DNA from: Doryteuthis pealeii
Taxonomy: Eukaryota > Mollusca > Cephalopoda > Myopsida > Loliginidae
Length of the DNA: 64,000 bases
NCBI GenBank assembly: GCA_023376005.1
Contig: CM042138.1
Span: 99,720,572 to 99,784,571 of the forward strand
Direction of reading: 5' to 3'
The position numbers and the translations under genes were made by a program. How positions within the stretch are numbered: position 1 is the first letter of the stretch; the number at the start of each line of letters is the position of its first letter. Positions 1 through 9,789 of the stretch are shown here, piece by piece. The notes under the pieces were generated by a model, which saw nothing but the letters and a program-made list of their open reading frames with translations, was not told where the DNA came from and ran no database searches.

Positions 1-309
1 AAGGGGTTGCTAAAAACAACTTATTTGAGTTGATCAAAGTTTGTGAGGAAATGAAAAGGAATTGATATAGAAAAAGAAAAATTCATAAGTGCAATTCTGA
101 TGATAAGATCAATTATTATTTTTCAATATTTCAGTTTTGAAAAGTTTTTGAGTACAAAGGTTCAATCTTCAAAAATGAATATTTTTATTAGCTACGACTG
201 AAACGACCATTAATGATTTTGAGCCAACGTTTTGTTCTTTATCTAATGGCTTTAAATTGTTGTGAGTATTTAATGCCAAAGACACCACTGTAGAAAAACA
301 GTAGTGGTG

Positions 310-430
310 CAATTTAAACTATAGCCCATCTATTAGGCTATTATTCCGAAAGTGAGCGTAAAAGCATAATGAGAGATTGAACTTGCACATTATGGCATGG
401 GTACTCTTCTCCATCTTTGAGCAAAGGAGA
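310..430 (-). mobile_element. SINE-3-like fragment in left palindrome arm
   Basis: Read on the minus strand, this has a B-box-like segment (gcaagttcaatctc) followed by a body with 'actttcggaataatagcc'. This resembles the better copies at 36,785-36,935 and 47,770-47,995. The same fragment is mirrored on the plus strand at about 1,672-1,790 in the right arm. It is degenerate and no target-site duplication was found. Confidence 0.4.
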
Positions 431-745
431 TCAAAATGAACTTAGGCATATGGCAATTCTTTTAAACAGCAATGGCAGTTCAACTTTTCAATCTCTTTGA
501 TCAATACTGAAGTGAGAGATCTATTCAGTTATAGAAAAGACGATGGCACTGCCAGGTAATTCCAATGAACATCCAAGTTTTTGTAGCCATAACTATTGTT
601 TTGTTTATTCTTTGTTTCATCCTGTTGGCTGGGGCTGTAATCAAGATTGTTTAACAATGACGCGGTAGTTAAATATATAGATTGGTTGATGGGTTGGTTT
701 AATGATAATCAACCCATATAGAGTACTATCTAACTGCATTATTGT

Positions 746-1041
746 GCAAGGGTTAGTCAAAAAGTAAGTGCCACTGTGTTTAGGACAGGTATAATTACCG
801 ACACAGGAACATGTACATACATCAAAATGTAGCTGGTCCTCTGTGAATCACATCCTACTTCTACACATAGTCACCATTTCTCTCAATAGCAATGTTTCAG
901 CTTTGAATGAGAGCACGTTCCCTGCCTGTAAAATTCTGTGGCTGTTCTTTGAGTCACTTCTTCACTACAGATTTCAACTTCCTCGTCACTGGAATAATGT
1001 TTGCCTCTCAGACTATCATAGGGTGACCCAGAATGAGGGTT
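746..1041 (-). pseudogene. Mariner transposase C-terminal fragment (left arm)
   Basis: The block starts with a mariner-like end (gcaagggttagtcaaaaag). Minus-strand translation gives residues such as KKWLKEQPQNFTG and a C-terminus like NIAIERNGDY, matching the end of the mariner ORF at 18,019-18,246. The transposase cuts and pastes mariner DNA using a DD34D catalytic triad. Only the region after the third aspartate is left here, with stops, so it is inactive. It is cut at the palindrome centre. Confidence 0.8.
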
Positions 1042-1042
1042 G

Positions 1043-1321
1043 AGGCAAACATTTATTCCAGTGACGAGAAGTTGAAATCTGTGTGAAGAAGTGACTCAAA
1101 GAACAGCCACAGAATTTTACAAGGCAGAACGTTGCTCATCATTCAAGCTGAAAACATTGCAGTATTGAGAAATGGTGCACTAATGTGTAGAAGTAGGATG
1201 TGATTCACAGAGACCAGCTACATTTTGAGCAAACGAACCACATACGCTTATGTTACATGTTCCTGTGTCGGTAATTATACCTGTCCTAAACACAGTGGCA
1301 CTACTTTTTGATAACCCTTGC
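1043..1321 (+). pseudogene. Mariner transposase C-terminal fragment (right arm)
   Basis: This is the mirror image of the fragment at 746-1,041, ending in the inverted mariner terminus (ataacccttgc). The start of this arm (tcagactatcat) corresponds to the segment just after the third catalytic aspartate in the copy at 17,909-18,246, so the right arm reaches further into the transposase than the left. It is degenerate and inactive. Confidence 0.78.
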
Positions 1322-2179
1322 CACAAATAAATGCAGTTAGTGATATATACTCTATAATGGTTGATATATCATTAAAACCAACCCATTCAACCAATCTATA
1401 TATTTAACTACCGGAGTCATTGTTAAACATCTTGATTACAGCCCCCAGCCAACAGGATGAAAACAAAGAATAAAACAAAACACATATATATTGGCTATCA
1501 AAATACTTGGATGTCATTGGAATTAACCTGGCAGTGCCATCGTTCTTCTATAACTGAATAGATCTCTCACTTCAGTATTGATCAAGAGAATTTGAAAGTT
1601 GAACTGCCATTGCTGGTTTAAAAGAATTCCCATATGCCTAAGTTCATTTTGATTCTCCTTGCTCAAAGATGGAAAGAGTACCATGCCATAATGTGCAAGT
1701 TCAATCTCTCATTATGCTTTTACGCTCACTTTCGGAATAATAGCCTAATAGATGGGCTATAGTTTAAATTGCAACCACTACTGTTTTCTACAGTGGTGTC
1801 TTTGGCATTAAATAAACTCACAACAAATTTATAAGCCATTAATAAAGAAACAAAACGTTGGCTCAAAATCCATTAATGGTCGTTTCAGTCGTAGCTAATA
1901 AAAATATTCATTTTTGAAGATTGAACCTTTGTACTCAAAAACTTTCAAACTGAAATATTGAAAAAATAATAATTGATCTTTATCATCAGAATTGCACTTA
2001 TGAATTTTTCTTTTTCTTTATCAATTCCTTTTCATTTCCTCACAAACTTTGATCAACGCAAATAAGTTGTTTTTAGCAACCCCTTACCCACCTACAATTC
2101 ATGTTTTGTTCAATTAAATGTTGAATTGACTGTTGATTCAACCATATATATATATATATTATATAGGCTACAGTATATA

Positions 2180-2416
2180 AGTCGGCCAGCATGGTGGCCT
2201 TAATGTCAGTATCAGCCAGACAGCGAAGGGAGTCTATCCCCTTTTCACTAGCACTAGACCAGGGAGTTATTTTAGGTAGAGTGACATACCTACTATCAGC
2301 TCCTCGCTTTACCACACAGATCCCAGTTCTACTCATATGCTGAGTGGTGAGACTAGTATCGAACGAGGACCTAGATTCCTAGGAGAATGCTGTACCAACT
2401 GAGCTAAACTGGCCCC
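2180..2416 (-). mobile_element. SINE-1, full-length tRNA-derived SINE
   Basis: Read on the minus strand, it begins with a tRNA-like head: ggggccagtttagctcagtt (A box with 'tagctcagttgg') and a B box near 'cgttcgatac'. The shared SINE-1 body follows: 'gagtagaactgggatctgtg', 'tggtctagtgctagtgaaaa', and 'gatagactccc'. SINEs use a pol III promoter and are copied by a partner LINE. The flanks are (TA)n tracts, which hide any target-site duplication. Confidence 0.9.
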
Positions 2417-2640
2417 TATATAATATAATATAATATATATATATATTATATTAATTATATATATATATATATATATATAATATTATATATTTATAATATT
2501 GGATGTATGTGTTGTATATATATATATATATAGAGAGAGAAGAGAGAACCAACAAGACAGTATACTATATATTATATATATTATATAGGACTATATATAT
2601 ATATTATTATTATATATATATACATATATACTATATACGT
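2417..2640. repeat. AT-rich low-complexity tract, mostly (TA)n
   Basis: Imperfect TA repeats with a short GA run (agagagagaagagag near 2,532). There is no gene and no recognisable element. Confidence 0.85.
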
Positions 2641-2714
2641 TAATTCTTTGTTTAGTATTGGAGAAATGAAAATAAAGTGCTCAATTACTTTTGTAAGAGC
2701 TGTATTTATTTTAT

Positions 2715-2787
2715 TATAGTTTACAATACATTTAAAAGTCCATTTACAATTGGTTAAAACGGACTTTTAAATGTATTGTAAACTATA
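2715..2787. repeat. Perfect 27-bp-arm hairpin
   Basis: Left arm 2,715-2,741 (tatagtttacaatacattta...) is exactly reverse-complemented at 2,761-2,787, with a 19-nt loop. A (TA)n tract follows to about 2,826. It could be a small fold-back element remnant. Confidence 0.88.
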
Positions 2788-2827
2788 AATATATATATAT
2801 ATATTATATATATATATATATATATTC

Positions 2828-3040
2828 CTCTATCAATCCAATTTATCCATAATTGTCTCTCTTGCCCCTGGTTAGATCCTTTACATGGCATCTAGAATCT
2901 GCACAAAGCTGGTTGATATAGATTTTTGCTTGTTGGCTTACTCTGGTGTGTCCTTTTGTAAGTGTCCACAGAAAATATCACTTATGAGTTTGTTCTTACT
3001 TCTCCACCAGTGTCCAGCTTATCTTGTTCGTCCTCTCTAT
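2828..3040 (-). pseudogene. LINE ORF2 C-terminal fragment
   Basis: The minus strand reads out a broken version of a region downstream of LINE reverse transcriptase, with 'NQLCADSRC'-like and 'TLTKGHT'-like pieces. The same region is seen more clearly at 59,700-60,140 (GHANVDHQVRNYIDQLCADM). It has frameshifts and stops and is cut off by a (TG)n tract. The LINE clade was not determined. Confidence 0.65.
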
Positions 3041-3076
3041 CTGTGTGTGTGTGTGTGTGTGTTGTGTGTGTGTATG
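3041..3076. repeat. (TG)n microsatellite
   Basis: An interrupted GT repeat directly next to the LINE fragment. Confidence 0.9.
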
Positions 3077-3359
3077 AGTGTAAATATAGGAATATGAAAA
3101 AAAATAAAATATTTAGAGGATATTTTTATTTTATTATGATGATATGCCAATGTTTCAGATTTTTATTTCATTATTTTCCATTTGAAAATAATTTTCAGAT
3201 GAAGTCTTTTAACATCACATTCTAACATTACCCTGAAGATAGTTTAACAAAAAACCAAAACGTTGCCTGTTATCATATATATAAAAAATCCTTGAAATAT
3301 TTTGTTTCTTCATATTTTTATATTTAAATAACATTGGATTTATTTCCATTTTTTTCTAG

Positions 3360-3404
<45 letters not shown>

Positions 3405-3451
3405 GCATATACAAATATATATAGGCAAATACACATTTTATATTATATGAA

Positions 3452-3489
<38 letters not shown>

Positions 3490-3498
3490 CAAATACAC

Positions 3499-3530
<32 letters not shown>
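3360..3530. repeat. Compound (CA)n/(TA)n tracts with repeated 'ggcaaatacacatt' spacers
   Basis: (CA)n at about 3,360-3,381 passes into (TA)n. The spacer 'aggcaaatacacatt' occurs twice, near 3,424 and 3,486, each followed by TA repeats, so a small unit duplicated inside the microsatellite. Confidence 0.8.
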
Positions 3531-3532
<2 letters not shown>

Positions 3533-3650
3533 CCAAAAGTCCAGAGAAGAAATCTTCCTTACGACAAAGGTTTTTTTAAAAAAAACAACTTGTCCAGTTA
3601 GAGAGCTCAATGTGGCTCTTGTGTTAGAGTCACAGAGCAAATTTATATTT

Positions 3651-3811
3651 AAATAAATACACAAAGACTTATAGATCTTGCATTATAGACTATTTCAGGA
3701 GCTTGACAAAATGAATTCATCATTTGCATCTGATGAGTCGGGAGATTAGACATTTTTGTCTAAGCTCCCTGAAATAGTCTATAATGCAGATCTATAAGCT
3801 TTTGTATTTAT

Positions 3812-3812
<1 letters not shown>
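3651..3812. repeat. Imperfect inverted repeat enclosing a hammerhead-like motif
   Basis: The left arm from about 3,651 (aaataaatacacaaagactt) to about 3,712 mirrors the right arm up to about 3,812. Shared core: 'cattatagactatttcagg' against its reverse complement at 3,768-3,786. The inner part of the right half carries the candidate ribozyme listed separately. (TA)n follows to about 3,903. Confidence 0.85.
3722..3791 (+). ncRNA. Candidate hammerhead self-cleaving ribozyme (divergent)
   Basis: The core CTGATGA is at 3,730-3,736 and GAAA at 3,771-3,774. Stem I pairs 3,722-3,729 with 3,784-3,791 (8 pairs, one G-U). Stem II is GGGAG 3,740-3,744 with CTCCC 3,765-3,769, extended by TTAGACA/TGTCTAA around a TTTT loop. 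Stem III is only 3 bp, ATA 3,774-3,776 with TAT 3,780-3,782, and the residue before the expected cut is A3,783. Oddities: the first stem II pair is G-U followed by a 2-nt bulge (TC). Hammerhead ribozymes self-cleave multimeric transcripts of Penelope-like elements and retrozymes. The fold was made by eye. Confidence 0.55.
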
Positions 3813-3878
<66 letters not shown>

Positions 3879-3904
3879 TATATATATAGAAATATATATA
3901 TATA

Positions 3905-4020
3905 ATTCCAGCCAGTGCTGTTTGTGTTTCACTTCACATTAATGCCCTGGGGAAAGGCATGAATCCATCTCTACTCCCCCAAGCTATGAGGAAAATAGTA
4001 GACCAGACCGCATCAAACCT
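3905..4020 (+). mobile_element. SINE-2 fragment
   Basis: Contains the SINE-2 body: 'tttcacttcacattaatgcc', 'ggggaaaggcatgaatcc', 'agctatgaggaaaatagtag'. The tRNA-like head and the tail are missing. Confidence 0.7.
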
Positions 4021-4680
4021 GCTGTTTTTTTTTCTTTTTTTCTTTTTTTTTTTTCATTATAATTGTATTTTTTGAATAAACAACAAATCACGCACACATT
4101 TGGTCATATATGCCTCAAAGGAAAAACATGAACTAAAATGGCCACAAAAATGTTTATTCATTCGAGAAAATGGCTTATGGCACAAAATAAAACAGCCATG
4201 ATACTGTGTCTCTTACAAATTAGATAAATGAAATTTTATTAAAATTGTTTTTGAAACATTATTTTTTTAACAATGTCTTCTGATTTATAATAAGATTAAT
4301 AGAAAAACAAAAAATTTATATGAAACATTACAACAAAATAAAGGAAAAATAAATTATCAATAAAATTTATTTTGTATTGAGTCACCCAAGATTTTGGAAT
4401 TTCAAAATTGAATAATTATCAGATATCTTTTATTCTTGGATATTATTAATTGTTCCAGTCAAAATACAATGACAAGGCAATGTATTATGACTTTTAATGC
4501 ATATAACTTTGAACTATTTTTTTTTTTGAGTATTACTTTTTGATAAAAAAAAAAACAAGAGTAACATGTAATAAATCTTGTAATAGAATAATAATAAAGA
4601 GTGTTTTAGTCCAGAATGCTCTCATACAAAGCAACAATAATATCTAGTCAATCTAGTTATAAAATAATAATAATAATTCT
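4021..4680. other. No feature recognised
   Basis: AT-rich DNA with T and A homopolymers. No gene, RNA or repeat family was seen. Confidence 0.7.
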
Positions 4681-4683
4681 CTG

Positions 4684-5080
4684 GGACTTTGAGATAAAGA
4701 CGGATCACTCTATCCCAGCAAGGAAACCAGACCTAGTATTGATTGGCAAAAAAAAGAGAAGAGAATTTGTCAACTGGTCGACTTTGCAGTTCCAGCAGAT
4801 CACAGGGTGAAGATGAAGGAATACAAAAAGATGGACAAATACCTGGACCTTGACAGACAATTGAAAAACCTGTTGAATATGAGGGTGAAATTGATACCAA
4901 TTGTAGTTGGTGCACTTGGAATGGTCCCAAAAAGCTTGAAAAAAAAGACTGGAGGAACTGGAAATCAGAGGAAGAATTGAGACCATCCAGATTACTGCAT
5001 TGCTGTAATCGGCTAGAATACTCAGAAAAGTCCTGGAAACCTAAGGAGACTTGTTGTCACTCAGGCTCCAGTGAAATACC
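4684..5080 (+). pseudogene. LINE ORF2 C-terminal fragment, copy 1 of a local pair
   Basis: Plus-strand frames read DHSIPARKPDLVLI, then after frameshifts DFAVPADHRVKMKE, KYLDLDRQLKNLLN, RVKLIPIVVGALGMVPKSL and SARILRKVLET. I recognise this as a conserved retrotransposon segment downstream of the reverse transcriptase. It is broken by stops and shifts between frames. A second copy follows at 5,133-5,345 and a third at 47,637-47,760. Confidence 0.75.
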
Positions 5081-5132
5081 ATCAGCTCATGCTGATGTGA
5101 AAAACTCACAAAGAGTGAAATAATAATAATTG

Positions 5133-5345
5133 TCAACTGGTAGATTTTGCAGTCCCTGCAGATCACAGGGTGAAGGTGAAAGAAAACGAAAAGATACACA
5201 AATACCTGTACCTTGTCAGAGAATTGAAAAAACACTGGAATATGAGGGTAAAAGTGATACCAATTGTAGAACGGTTTCCAAGAGTTTAAAAACAGACAAA
5301 AGGAATTAGAATCAGAGGAAGTATTGAGACCATCAGACAACAGCT
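5133..5345 (+). pseudogene. LINE ORF2 C-terminal fragment, copy 2
   Basis: It starts with 'tgtcaactggtagattttgc', the same point as near 4,769 in copy 1 ('tgtcaactggtcgactttgc'). It runs through the 'DHRVKVKE' and 'VIPIV' region to 'attgagaccatcagacaa'. It is clearly diverged from copy 1, so the two are either separate insertions or an old tandem duplication. Confidence 0.72.
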
Positions 5346-5454
5346 TTCTATGTTATTAAGAGTTGACTGTATCAAAAGTAAAGAATTAAGTGCAAAGGTA
5401 CAGAAAACCACAAAAATAAACCATCAGTTGAAATTCAAAACTCTTTGTCTTCAC

Positions 5455-5730
5455 TGAGACTGGTACACACTTTATTTTGGGAGATGATATGCTAGAAGTA
5501 TTTGCTCCATCTTTCCTCTGTGTATAGAATCAAATGCATTGGAGAAATCTACAAGCAAAAATGTTGCCTTGGGATGTTTTACTCATACTCCTTTGATGAT
5601 TGGACAAATAGTCAGAATCTGAGAAGATGGAGATTGACTTATCATAAATCCATTTTGATTTTTCCTAAGAATTTTCTCAAATTCTGATTGGATGCAATTT
5701 AGAAGCAGGGCATTATATCCCTAGCAGTTA
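5455..5730 (-). pseudogene. LINE reverse transcriptase fragment
   Basis: The minus strand reads QSEFEKILRKNQNGFM, then SSQILTICPIIKGV, a TGA stop, then ATFLLVDFSNAFDSIHRG and KMEQILLAYHLPK before another stop. VDFSNAFDSIHRGKM is the conserved fingers/palm region of LINE reverse transcriptase, with the first catalytic aspartate in VDF. It is on the opposite strand to the C-terminal fragments upstream, so it is not part of the same copy. It is defective. Confidence 0.88.
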
Positions 5731-5744
5731 TGGTAGTAAATAAT

Positions 5745-6190
5745 AAGTAATAGTAATAATAAAGAGTATATCAAACCAGGGTACTGTAATAAATAAAAAA
5801 ACAATCGTAGTAAGATGGAGTAAAATGAGTAATAAATAAATGCAATAATGGAAAGTGTATCAAATCAGTAAATTGTGATAAAAAGCAAAAGTAATGGAGT
5901 AAAACTAATAATGAATAATAATAATTATGAAGAGTGTATTAAACCAATGTATTGTTTTAAAAAAGCAACAATATTAAGTTGGAGTAAAACTATAAATAAA
6001 TAATAGTAAAAATGAAAAGTGTATCAAACCAGTATATTGTGATAAGAAGCAACAGTAATGAATCAAAATGAAATACTAGTGAATAATAGTTAAAATCAAG
6101 AGTGTATCAAACCAGTCTATTGTTATAAAAAAAAACATTAATAAAATAGAGTAAAACTAGTAATAAAACAATAGTAATAATGAATATTTG
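5745..6190. repeat. Degenerate minisatellite, unit about 80-88 bp, 5 copies
   Basis: The anchor 'agtgtatcaaaccagt' (with variants) recurs near 5,773, 5,853, 5,931, 6,018 and 6,103. Units also share 'ggagtaaaact' and 'aataataataa' parts. Tandem copies are diverged. Confidence 0.8.
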
Positions 6191-6651
6191 TCTGAATATG
6201 ATCCTAATTTGTTATTTAAATCATCCTTAAAAACTGGAATGAAGATTTCTAAAAGTTTTTATCAGAATGATTTCTTGACCAAAATTCAAGGGTCAATGTT
6301 TGCCTAAGATGAACCAATCGTCAATGATTACATCTTTTGGTAGGGCAATGCATGTTCAGAATTTTATATATCATATTAACTATTGGGAATTCTCATCAAG
6401 GGTATCTGTCAAGACTTGATATTCAATATTTCCTTACAAAACGGTTTGGTGGTGGCGGTGGTTTTTGTGGCGGTGCTAACAACCTCCGAATAACTAACAG
6501 AGTTATCAAATCCAAAACTTGTGTCATTTGTTGGATTTTCCCTTCCCTCCAAAAAGAAGATACCATTCCATTTTCAGTTTGAGTTGATCTTTGAATATAT
6601 TCTGAATTTCTTTGACCTATATGTTTTAATATGAGGACTCACCTGGAGTTG

Positions 6652-6944
6652 GACGTGCGTGGTGTAATGGTTAGAGTCGTAGGAAATGGACTTGTCAACC
6701 CGAGTTCAAATCCTGGACAAACCTGTTTGCATTTCACATAGTACTAATACCCTTAGGAAAGGTATGAATCCAATTACTCTCCCTCCAGCTATGGGCAAAT
6801 AGTAGGGCGGATTGGGCTCTTAACCATGGCTAGGTAACCAGTATAGGAAAAGGAAAACTATGAATTCAAACATGTTAAACTCCACTTAAAAAATTAAGCT
6901 TGTGTCCCATTCTGCTCATATGGAGGGGTTGGTAAATATATACA
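6652..6944 (+). mobile_element. SINE-2, full-length
   Basis: The tRNA-like head has an A box (gtggtgtaatggttagag) and B box (cgagttcaaatcctgg), then the SINE-2 body 'gtttgcatttcacatagt', 'ggaaaggtatgaatccaa', 'agctatgggcaaatagtag' and 'taaccatggctaggtaacc'. The tail is 'ggaggggttggtaaatata'. This is a good reference copy for the family. No clear target-site duplication was seen. Confidence 0.92.
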
Positions 6945-7039
6945 CCTCCAACTATCCTGTCCATATTAAAAGGTTCACCACAAAATGAACTGGGATTAAT
7001 AACTGAAAAAACAACAAAAAAACAAAATAAAAACAACTA

Positions 7040-7330
7040 AGGCTTGAAAAAAGACTTGGCAACTTTGTCAGCTTTTTATGTAAGTCTGAATGTAAGATGG
7101 GAACTACCCAAGGATACTGCATCCTATGTTAAACAAATTTTGGAAGCCGCAGCCCATAAAAAACAGCTGTATGGCCACTTGCTACCTATCACACAAACCA
7201 TCTAAATAAGATAAACAAGACATACTGAACACTTCTGGAGAAGCAAGGATGAACTCATAAAAGATGTTCTCCAGTGGACACCTACACATGGACACACCAG
7301 TGTAGGCAGCAGAAATGTCTATCAATCAGC
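7040..7330 (+). pseudogene. LINE ORF2 C-terminal fragment
   Basis: Frames include KKQLYGHLLPITQTI, then a region like RTRHTEHFWRSKDELI and TPTHGHTSVGSRN. This is the same protein region as at 59,700-60,140 and 20,835-21,150, but on the plus strand. Internal stops show it is dead. Confidence 0.78.
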
Positions 7331-7384
7331 TCTGTGTGCATTCTGAATGCTGCACATAAACAATGTAGAGATAAATGCACAATG

Positions 7385-7460
7385 TATCGATTCCCTAACT
7401 TCTAGTTATGAAATAACTGAAAACAGGTTGACATGCTGTTAAAAAACAATCAATCAATAT
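7385..7460 (+). repeat. Family T 3' tail ending in (TCAA)n
   Basis: The sequence 'cttctagttatgaaataact' followed by 'gttgacatgctgttaaaa' and caatcaatcaa recurs at 42,595-42,660, 50,945-51,005 and, as a tail only, 45,396-45,425. It is probably the 3' end of a retroposon. Family identity is unknown. Confidence 0.65.
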
Positions 7461-7549
7461 GGTTTGTAAATCAGTAAATATAAAGTGAATATGAATAATA
7501 TTTGTAAACTTAAATAATCCTTATGAATATTTAAAAAGAAATGAAAGAA

Positions 7550-7800
7550 ATTAATGGTTCATTTATTGTTCATTTCTATCTTGGTAAATACAGCTTTAGT
7601 CTTGATACTTTTTGAACACACCTCATATTTTGAAGAAAATGAACGTTTCATTAATGTTTATTTCTGGCTTGGTAAATACAGCTTCAATCTTGATACTTTT
7701 TGAACAGAGTTTGTATCTTGAAGAAAATGAACATTTCATTCATTGTTTATTTTTGGTTTGGTAAGTACAGCTTCAGTTTTGGTACTTTTTGAACACTCTT
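7550..7800 (+). repeat. 90-bp minisatellite, about 2.8 units
   Basis: The anchor 'gatactttttgaacacacc' (variants) occurs near 7,606, 7,696 and 7,786, with 'ggtaaatacagcttcagt' upstream and 'gaagaaaatgaac' downstream in each unit. The same unit forms the array at 12,345-12,790. Confidence 0.88.
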
Positions 7801-8400
7801 TGTATGCCTATTAAACAATCAGCCTGGATCAAGAACAAAAGTAGATGTCACTAAAATGTCATCCATGGCAGATAGGTTCCCAAGAACATTGGATTTGAGT
7901 TCAAACCTCCTCAGAGGATATAACTCTATTGTCAATCCACAATAATCAGGAAAATTGGATTTTCAATAAGTTAACATCTTTCCCTTGAGTTGTATGTTGG
8001 GCTAAAAAAAAAAAATCAACAATCTTGTGTTTTCTTTTCTTTCAAGTTTTTTTTCAAAGAGAAGAGTTTTAAGAGTATGTAACAGGTGTTTGTTTATAAT
8101 TAATGTTAGTCAGTGAGGATGACATGATGATGATGAAAAAGAAGAGTGCTGATGATAAAAACATTAAAGATAAATTAAATAAGTTTCTTTTCCCGAAGAA
8201 CAATGTCGTAAACACAGAAGAACAGGTGACATGGTATTTATTGAGAGAAGAGACGAGATAGTATTTCTACTTGATTTCACTAAGAAGATCATTTGGATTA
8301 GGAAAGCTTTGAAAGAAACATTGTGTTGTAAAGAATAAAAAAATCAGTTTAGAAACAGTTCTTCTACTCTGTGAATCAATAATAATCATATAAGTATTGG
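7801..8400. other. No feature recognised
   Basis: AT-rich, non-repetitive at the scale I can see. Short T and A runs only. Confidence 0.6.
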
Positions 8401-8402
8401 AA

Positions 8403-8404
<2 letters not shown>

Positions 8405-8477
<73 letters not shown>

Positions 8478-8478
8478 T

Positions 8479-8538
<60 letters not shown>

Positions 8539-8570
8539 CGTATTGGAACTGTGTGTGTGTGTGTGTGTGC
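8405..8570. repeat. Compound microsatellite (CT)n-(CA)n-(TA)n-(TG)n
   Basis: (CT)n at about 8,405-8,465, (CA)n to about 8,512, (TA)n to about 8,538, then 'cgtattggaactg' and (TG)n. Open reading frames here are repeat artefacts. The phrase 'gtattggaact' occurs on both sides (8,394 and 8,540). Confidence 0.95.
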
Positions 8571-9128
8571 GCGCGTGCATGTAGGAATGCTAAATGGAAG
8601 TGAATACGACAATTTTGCTGAAAGATGAAAGGAAAGAAAATGTTGTATGGATGAAAATTATTTATTGGAATGCCGACATGTGTTTTGACCTTGTATATAT
8701 TGTATTCTATTTATTATCATTCTAAATACAAAATGAAATAAAATAATAATAGTTCAGAAAACATAACAATTTAAGTATACAAAAAAACGGTCATCGTCAG
8801 GGCAAGATATTTTGATATTTGAAAATAAAATGGTAAGAATACAGAGAATTTTGATGTGTTCAAAAAAAGAATTTTTTTGAAAAATTTAAGAGACGCTTAT
8901 GGTTTGAATGTTTATGGAGAATATTCAGTGATATGTAACATTTATAAAAAAAAATAAGTTTAAATATTTCATATATATATTATTAACCTGCATATGGATC
9001 TTGAAGCAGTAAACTGTGTTTTATTATTATTGTAATTTTATTTGTTTATTTATTTAATATAAGTTTTTCTGTAATGTTAATAACTAGTGAAAATCAAACT
9101 AAGTTGTTCCCATGCATAATTAGTGGAC

Positions 9129-9132
<4 letters not shown>

Positions 9133-9171
<39 letters not shown>

Positions 9172-9221
9172 ATATATCAAGAAAAATGAAAAACACAGGT
9201 TTAAATGGGTTAAGTGGTAAG

Positions 9222-9266
<45 letters not shown>

Positions 9267-9509
9267 ATACGTGCTTAATTGAAGTCATACCTAATTTTTG
9301 AAAATTAATTAGTTAATAATTAATGAATTTAGGCGAGCATATATGTTCACATGTAAGGCTAAACAAATACATTTGAACATATATGCCCGCCTAAATTCAT
9401 TAATTATTAACTAATTAATTTTCAAAATTAGGTATGACTTCAATTAAGTACATATCCTCCAAAAATTGTCGGCTAAAGCCATATCAAATAAACAGTGTTT
9501 ATTTACATA

Positions 9510-9574
<65 letters not shown>
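9133..9574. repeat. (TA)n tracts around a long hairpin (arms about 84 bp)
   Basis: TA tracts at about 9,133-9,168, 9,223-9,263 and 9,512-9,574. Between the last two, 9,264-9,349 is mirrored at 9,375-9,460, for example 'attgaagtcatacctaat' against 'attaggtatgacttcaat'. The loop is about 25 nt. It looks like a fold-back MITE inserted in, or bordered by, TA repeats. Confidence 0.88.
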
Positions 9575-9578
<4 letters not shown>

Positions 9579-9661
9579 CACTATTTAGTCTATGTCCATA
9601 TGTCCATGCTATCCTAACATGAGACAGCATAAGACATGCATAAATTGAAATATAAAACAAA

Positions 9662-9768
9662 GAGTGGACCTGGGAGTAATGGCAATGAAGGAGTACTTCA
9701 CTCTCCCCAGAGCTCAAAAATTGGAATTTCACCATTAGATGCAGTTTAACATCATACCCAGGACACTC
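9662..9768 (+). repeat. Repeat family X, short fragment
   Basis: Shares 'ggacctgggagtaatggcaa', 'agtacttcactctcccc' and 'ccattagatgcagttt' with the longer copies at 13,390-14,360 and 53,620-54,245. Confidence 0.75.
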
Positions 9769-9789
9769 CTAATGAGACTCAAACACATT

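Larger units (their letters stand above)
1..2085. repeat. Large imperfect palindrome (fold-back) centred near 1,042
   Basis: The first bases (aaggggttgctaaaaacaac) reappear as reverse complement at 2,066-2,085, and the two arms match throughout with scattered one- to few-base differences. Each arm is about 1,040 bp. The centre falls inside a mariner transposase fragment and is slightly asymmetric: the right arm holds about 30 bp more of mariner coding sequence than the left. Because the match starts at base 1, the left arm may continue outside the window. It could be a true inverted duplication or a fold-back read carried into the assembly; the small indels between arms fit either. Confidence 0.93.

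Noticed and set aside
8405..8465. CRISPR array or bacterial-type operon signals
   Set aside because: Tandem repeats here are simple-sequence or minisatellite type without regular unique spacers, and the whole window looks eukaryotic.
8397..8603. ORFs through the (CT)n/(CA)n/(TA)n tract, and similar ones at 9,094, 9,434, 15,561, 27,761, 51,361 and 58,250
   Set aside because: They are translations of microsatellites (SLSL, RERE, YIYI or THTH runs) and carry no evidence of coding.
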